Assembly (NCBI GenBank): GCA_034522075.1
Contig: JAXHLO010000006.1
Location: forward strand, 310,001 to 374,000
Origin: UBA7803 sp034522075
GTDB lineage: Bacteria > Pseudomonadota > Gammaproteobacteria > Pseudomonadales > Azotimanducaceae
Direction of reading: 5' to 3'
DNA length: 64,000 bases
Shown piece by piece: positions 63,466-64,000 of the stretch. How positions within the stretch are numbered: position 1 is the first letter of the stretch; each line of letters opens with the position of its first letter. The notes below the pieces were generated by a model. The model worked only from the letters and a program-made list of their open reading frames with translations, had not been told where the DNA came from and made no database searches. The translations under genes and the position numbers were made by a program.

Positions 63466-63828
63466 TCAACGCCGGCGCCGCCGCCAGACCCAGACGTAGA
63501 TGCCGGCATTCACCGCTACCACCAGCATAGCGAGCATGAGCTGAGCGTGCCGGGTCAGCCCGGCCGGGTACAGTACGGCAAGCAGGTAGTGGCCGATGAA
63601 GCTGCCGGCGTAACCGGCCCGGCCGGCGGCGGCCAGCAGGTCGTTCTCGAGCGTGGTCAGCGGGCAGTACCAGCCGGCGACCTCCACCAGCACGCCCCAG
63701 GCAGCGATGGGTAGATGCAGCAGCGGTGCCCAACGCCAGCGCAGCCAGGCCAGTCCGCCGAGCAGCACGGCGGCGACGAATACCAGGTGCACAACCAGCA
63801 CGATGTCGGCGGCAATGGCGTAGAGCAC
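63466..63828 (-). CDS. DUF2784 membrane protein
   Basis: The 120-aa integral membrane protein has three to four helices and the family landmarks ADIVLVVHLVFVAAVLLGGL, the CPLTTLENDLL motif and GFIGHYL-like SFIGHYLLAVLYP. The start is GTG 63828 with GGTGAT just upstream. The function is unknown. Its position before an L,D-transpeptidase suggests an envelope role, but that is only context. Confidence 0.88.
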   Translation of the reverse strand: MLYAIAADIVLVVHLVFVAAVLLGGLAWLRWRWAPLLHLPIAAWGVLVEVAGWYCPLTTLENDLLAAAGRAGYAGSFIGHYLLAVLYPAGLTRHAQLMLAMLVVAVNAGIYVWVWRRRRR

Positions 63829-63854
63829 AGATCACCCCCCGGCCCGGGCGTGGG

Positions 63855-64000
63855 TCAGTTCAGGTATTTGTCCGTGACCGCGCCTTCGCTGGCGGAACTC
63901 ACCAGCCGGGCGAACTTGGCCAGCACGCCGCGGCGGGCATACGGCGCCGGGGCCTGCCAGCGCCTGCGCCGGGCATCGAGTTCTGCATCCGCCACGTGCA
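63855..64000 (-). CDS. ilvD: Dihydroxy-acid dehydratase, 3' end only
   Basis: The last 48 codons of IlvD are visible; the rest lies beyond the window. The C-terminus reads YARRGVLAKFARLVSSASEG followed by AVTDKYLN-stop, which is the conserved end of the enzyme. IlvD makes 2-oxo acids in branched-chain amino-acid synthesis, the same pathway as the ilvA gene at 32 kb. It ends 26 nt before the DUF2784 start. Confidence 0.92.
   Translation of the reverse strand, partial: HVADAELDARRRRWQAPAPYARRGVLAKFARLVSSASEGAVTDKYLN

Overview
The window is a GC-rich stretch of a gammaproteobacterial chromosome. It is made almost entirely of core metabolism and cell-envelope genes. I see no prophage, transposase, CRISPR array, tRNA or rRNA. 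The order serA ... rpiA ... ygfA-ssrS-zapA / ygfB-pepP-ubiH-gcvT-gcvH-gcvP is the arrangement known from Escherichia coli. The metX-metW pair, the split gcvPA/gcvPB, a FabV enoyl reductase, gshB beside pilGHIJ-chpA and the pilT-pilU pair point instead to a free-living purple-sulfur-bacteria-like relative (Chromatiales/Ectothiorhodospiraceae type). That placement is inferred from gene content, not from a phylogeny.

Layout. 1-6.5 kb: the 3' end of trmB, then a minus-strand block yggS-proC-yggT and metX-metW-DUF4426-rdgB-hemW with many overlapping starts and stops. 6.6-8.9 kb: the pilus retraction ATPases pilT and pilU. 8.9-11.9 kb: minus-strand gshB-tonB-yqgE-ruvX. 12.0-21.0 kb: the Pil-Chp chemosensory operon pilG-pilH-pilI-pilJ-chpA-chpC, in which pilJ and chpA are each interrupted by a frameshift and pilJ lacks the usual periplasmic sensor domain. 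21-27 kb: minus-strand metK-metF-rsmE diverging from tkt-pgk. 27-34 kb: a hydrolase, serA diverging from a probable D-2-hydroxyglutarate dehydrogenase, rpiA diverging from ilvA, and a peptide deformylase.

34-44 kb: ygfA, 6S RNA, zapA and a zapB-like gene on the minus strand. These diverge from ygfB-pepP-ubiH, which are followed by the complete glycine cleavage system gcvT-gcvH-gcvPA-gcvPB. 43.6-50.7 kb: a twice-frameshifted DUF255 protein, rppH-ptsP, a UMF1-type transporter and an NRDE protein. 50.8-60.1 kb: a plus-strand run lgt-thyA-folA, an S9 peptidase lipoprotein, a NAD-kinase-like gene, fabV, a membrane adenylate cyclase, hemE and a VanZ-like gene. 60-64 kb: small accessory genes (VOC, RNA-binding protein, GNAT, ACT, DUF4404, YaiI, L,D-transpeptidase, DUF2784) and the 3' end of ilvD.

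Functional links. Serine, glycine and one-carbon metabolism dominate: serA with its hydroxyglutarate recycler, gcvTHP, ygfA, metF, thyA, folA. Methionine and SAM synthesis follows (metX, metW, metK). Pilus motility genes are complete in composition but interrupted in sequence.

Non-coding structure is the most distinctive part. Three long imperfect palindromic elements sit within 4.4 kb (30.9-35.3 kb). A five-fold 15-bp repeat reiterates the gcvT stop codon, and a three-fold 21-bp hairpin repeat extends metX just ahead of the metW start. I did not find a convincing new multi-gene system.
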